A stretch of DNA of 6,585 bases, taken from an uncultured Cardiobacterium sp. (GTDB lineage: Bacteria; Pseudomonadota; Gammaproteobacteria; Cardiobacteriales; Cardiobacteriaceae). A program made the position numbers and the translations under genes. Each line of letters starts with the position of its first letter. The stretch's first letter is position 1. Under the pieces are notes generated by a model, which saw nothing but the letters and a program-made list of their open reading frames with translations, ran no database searches and had not been told where the DNA came from. The stretch is taken from NCBI RefSeq assembly GCF_938028185.1, contig NZ_CALJAH010000017.1, positions 1 to 6,585 of the forward strand. Reading direction: 5' to 3'. Positions 5,723 through 6,585 of the stretch are shown in pieces.

Positions 5723-5727
5723 AGGAG
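5723..5727 (+). promoter_or_regulatory. Ribosome binding site of the siderophore-binding protein gene
   Basis: AGGAG lies 6 bases before the ATG at 5734, a standard spacing, and supports that start codon. Confidence 0.85.
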
Positions 5728-5733
5728 CAACCC

Positions 5734-5796
5734 ATGTTGAAAAAACTGCTGGCCACCGCCGTGGCTTCCCTCGTTCTCGCCGCGCTGGCGACGCCG
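5734..5796 (+). other. Signal peptide of the siderophore-binding protein
   Basis: MLKKLLATAV and ASLVLAALAT give a lysine N-region, a hydrophobic core and an ALA cleavage site around residue 19. There is no Cys, so the protein should be released as a soluble periplasmic protein. Several family members (for example CeuE) are lipoproteins instead. Confidence 0.75.
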
Positions 5797-6585
5797 TTGA
5801 AAACCGCGCAGGGCGATGTCGAAATCGCCAAAGTGCCGGAGCGCATCGCCGTCTATGACATCGGCGCGCTGGACACGCTGGTGACGCTCGGACTCGGCGA
5901 CAAAATCGTCGGCATCCCCGGCGAAAAATTCGCCGCCGATTTCGCCACCCCGAACGCGAAAGAAGTCGGCACCCTGTTCGAGCCGGATTTGGAAGCGTTG
6001 AACGCCGCCAAGCCCGACCTCATCATCGTCGCCTCGCGCTCGGCGGGCAAACTGGATGAAGTCAAAGCCGTCGCGCAGGCGGTTGATTTGAGCGTGCCGG
6101 GCGACAACGCCTATCAAGAAGGCCTGGCGCGGCTGGAAAGTCTCGGCGCGGTCTTTGGCAAAGAAGCCGAAGCGAAAAAAACCGCCGACGCGCTGAACGC
6201 CTTGCGCGACGCAGTCAAGGCGGAATCTGCCGACAAGGGCAAAGTGCTGGCGCTTCTGGTCAATGGCCCGAAAATCGCGCTCTCCGGCCCGGATTCGCGC
6301 GCGGGCTGGCTGCAAAAAGAGTTGGGACTGCAACTGGTGCATAACGAAAAAATGAGCGGCCGCCACGGCGACCCCGTTTCCTTTGAATACATCGCGCAGG
6401 AAAACCCGGACTGGATTTACGCGCTTGACCGCCTCGCCGCCATTGGTGAAGACGGCGCCAGCGCCAAACAAACGCTGGATAACGAACTCGTCCACGGCAC
6501 CACCGCCTGGAAAAAAGGGCAGGTGGTGTATCTGGACAGCAGCGCGTATCTTGCCGCAGGCGGGGCAAAACAGCTGCAAACGGTT
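5734..6585 (+). CDS. Siderophore ABC transporter substrate-binding protein, CeuE/FetB/YclQ-like (3'-truncated by the window edge)
   Basis: The frame is open from the ATG at 5734 to the last base (284 residues, no stop); family length suggests roughly 15-40 residues are missing. Family role: a periplasmic class III binding protein that captures ferric catecholate siderophores and hands them to a FecCD-type ABC permease. Landmarks: signal peptide 1-19 or so; PERIAVYDIGALDTLVTLGL (35-54) opens the N-lobe; a long backbone helix lies around 130-165; the C-lobe starts near VLALLVNGP. Candidate ligand residues are R102 (VASRSAG), R189 (GPDSRAGWL), H211 (GRHGDP), R233 (ALDRLAA) and Y272 (SAYLAAGG). 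Each lies exactly 16 positions before the residues I recall for Campylobacter CeuE (R118, R205, H227, R249, Y288), where His and Tyr complete iron coordination by tetradentate catecholates. No lipobox cysteine is present. Permease and ATPase genes would be expected just beyond the right edge. Confidence 0.94.
   Translation, partial: MLKKLLATAVASLVLAALATPLKTAQGDVEIAKVPERIAVYDIGALDTLVTLGLGDKIVGIPGEKFAADFATPNAKEVGTLFEPDLEALNAAKPDLIIVASRSAGKLDEVKAVAQAVDLSVPGDNAYQEGLARLESLGAVFGKEAEAKKTADALNALRDAVKAESADKGKVLALLVNGPKIALSGPDSRAGWLQKELGLQLVHNEKMSGRHGDPVSFEYIAQENPDWIYALDRLAAIGEDGASAKQTLDNELVHGTTAWKKGQVVYLDSSAYLAAGGAKQLQTV

Noticed and set aside
5596..5733. Fur box expected upstream of a siderophore gene
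   Set aside because: No stretch resembling GATAATGATAATCATTATC was seen by eye; a weak or divergent site cannot be excluded without a matrix scan.
4630..5740. Plus-strand frames of 355 and 199 codons opposite the adaptor gene
   Set aside because: Their Arg/Pro/His-rich or Cys/Ala-rich composition is typical of the complement of a GC-rich gene, and the minus-strand product is clearly real.
5596..6579. Minus-strand frame continuing upstream of the efflux adaptor start to 6579
   Set aside because: The upstream 328 codons are antisense to the siderophore-binding protein. The signal peptide and AAGGAG site place the real start at 5595.
1..6585. CRISPR array, tRNA, rRNA, insertion sequence or DNA uptake sequence
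   Set aside because: No regularly spaced direct repeats with unique spacers outside the coding repeats, no tRNA-like or rRNA sequence, no transposase, and no GCCGTCTGAA or AAGTGCGGT type uptake word was found.

Overview
The window holds three protein genes and no RNA genes, CRISPR array or insertion sequence that I can see. It looks like a chromosomal segment of a GC-rich, host-associated Gram-negative bacterium: an outer-membrane trimeric adhesin, a periplasmic efflux adaptor and a periplasmic catecholate-siderophore binding protein all require a two-membrane envelope. The gene types would suit a mucosal beta- or gammaproteobacterium (for example Neisseriaceae or Cardiobacteriaceae), but no taxon-specific marker such as a recognised DNA uptake sequence is present, so this is a weak guess.

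Layout. (1) Bases 3-4418, plus strand: the C-terminal 1471 residues of a trimeric autotransporter adhesin (type Vc secretion). The start lies off the left edge. In order, it has a YadA-type head, a neck, a second head, a stalk built from duplicated Trp-ring-like and T/N-rich repeat modules punctuated by four more necks, a last stretch with a sixth neck, and the YadA-type membrane anchor ending in Trp. (2) Bases 4419-4533: a short convergent intergenic region with a GC-rich REP-like segment and a perfect 11-bp inverted repeat that ends one base before the neighbouring stop codon; the latter may be a terminator for either or both strands. (3) Bases 4534-5595, minus strand: a complete 353-residue HlyD/AcrA-type periplasmic adaptor with the TolC-tip RxxxL(x6)S motif. 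It has no partner transporter gene beside it. (4) Bases 5596-5733: a 138-bp divergent control region with a ribosome binding site for each gene, a plausible sigma-70 promoter for the right-hand gene, and two similar 11-mers exactly 42 bp apart. (5) Bases 5734-6585, plus strand: the first 284 residues of a CeuE/FetB/YclQ-like siderophore-binding protein, running off the right edge.

The genes do not form one operon. The adhesin converges on the adaptor gene, and the adaptor gene diverges from the siderophore gene. The adaptor and siderophore genes may share control through the intergenic repeats. I found no clearly new system. The points most worth a second look are the intact His/Tyr/Arg iron-catecholate site in a binding protein without a lipid-anchor cysteine, the paired repeats in the divergent promoter, the solitary adaptor gene, and the mosaic modular build of the adhesin, including Phe where Trp-ring domains usually have Trp.
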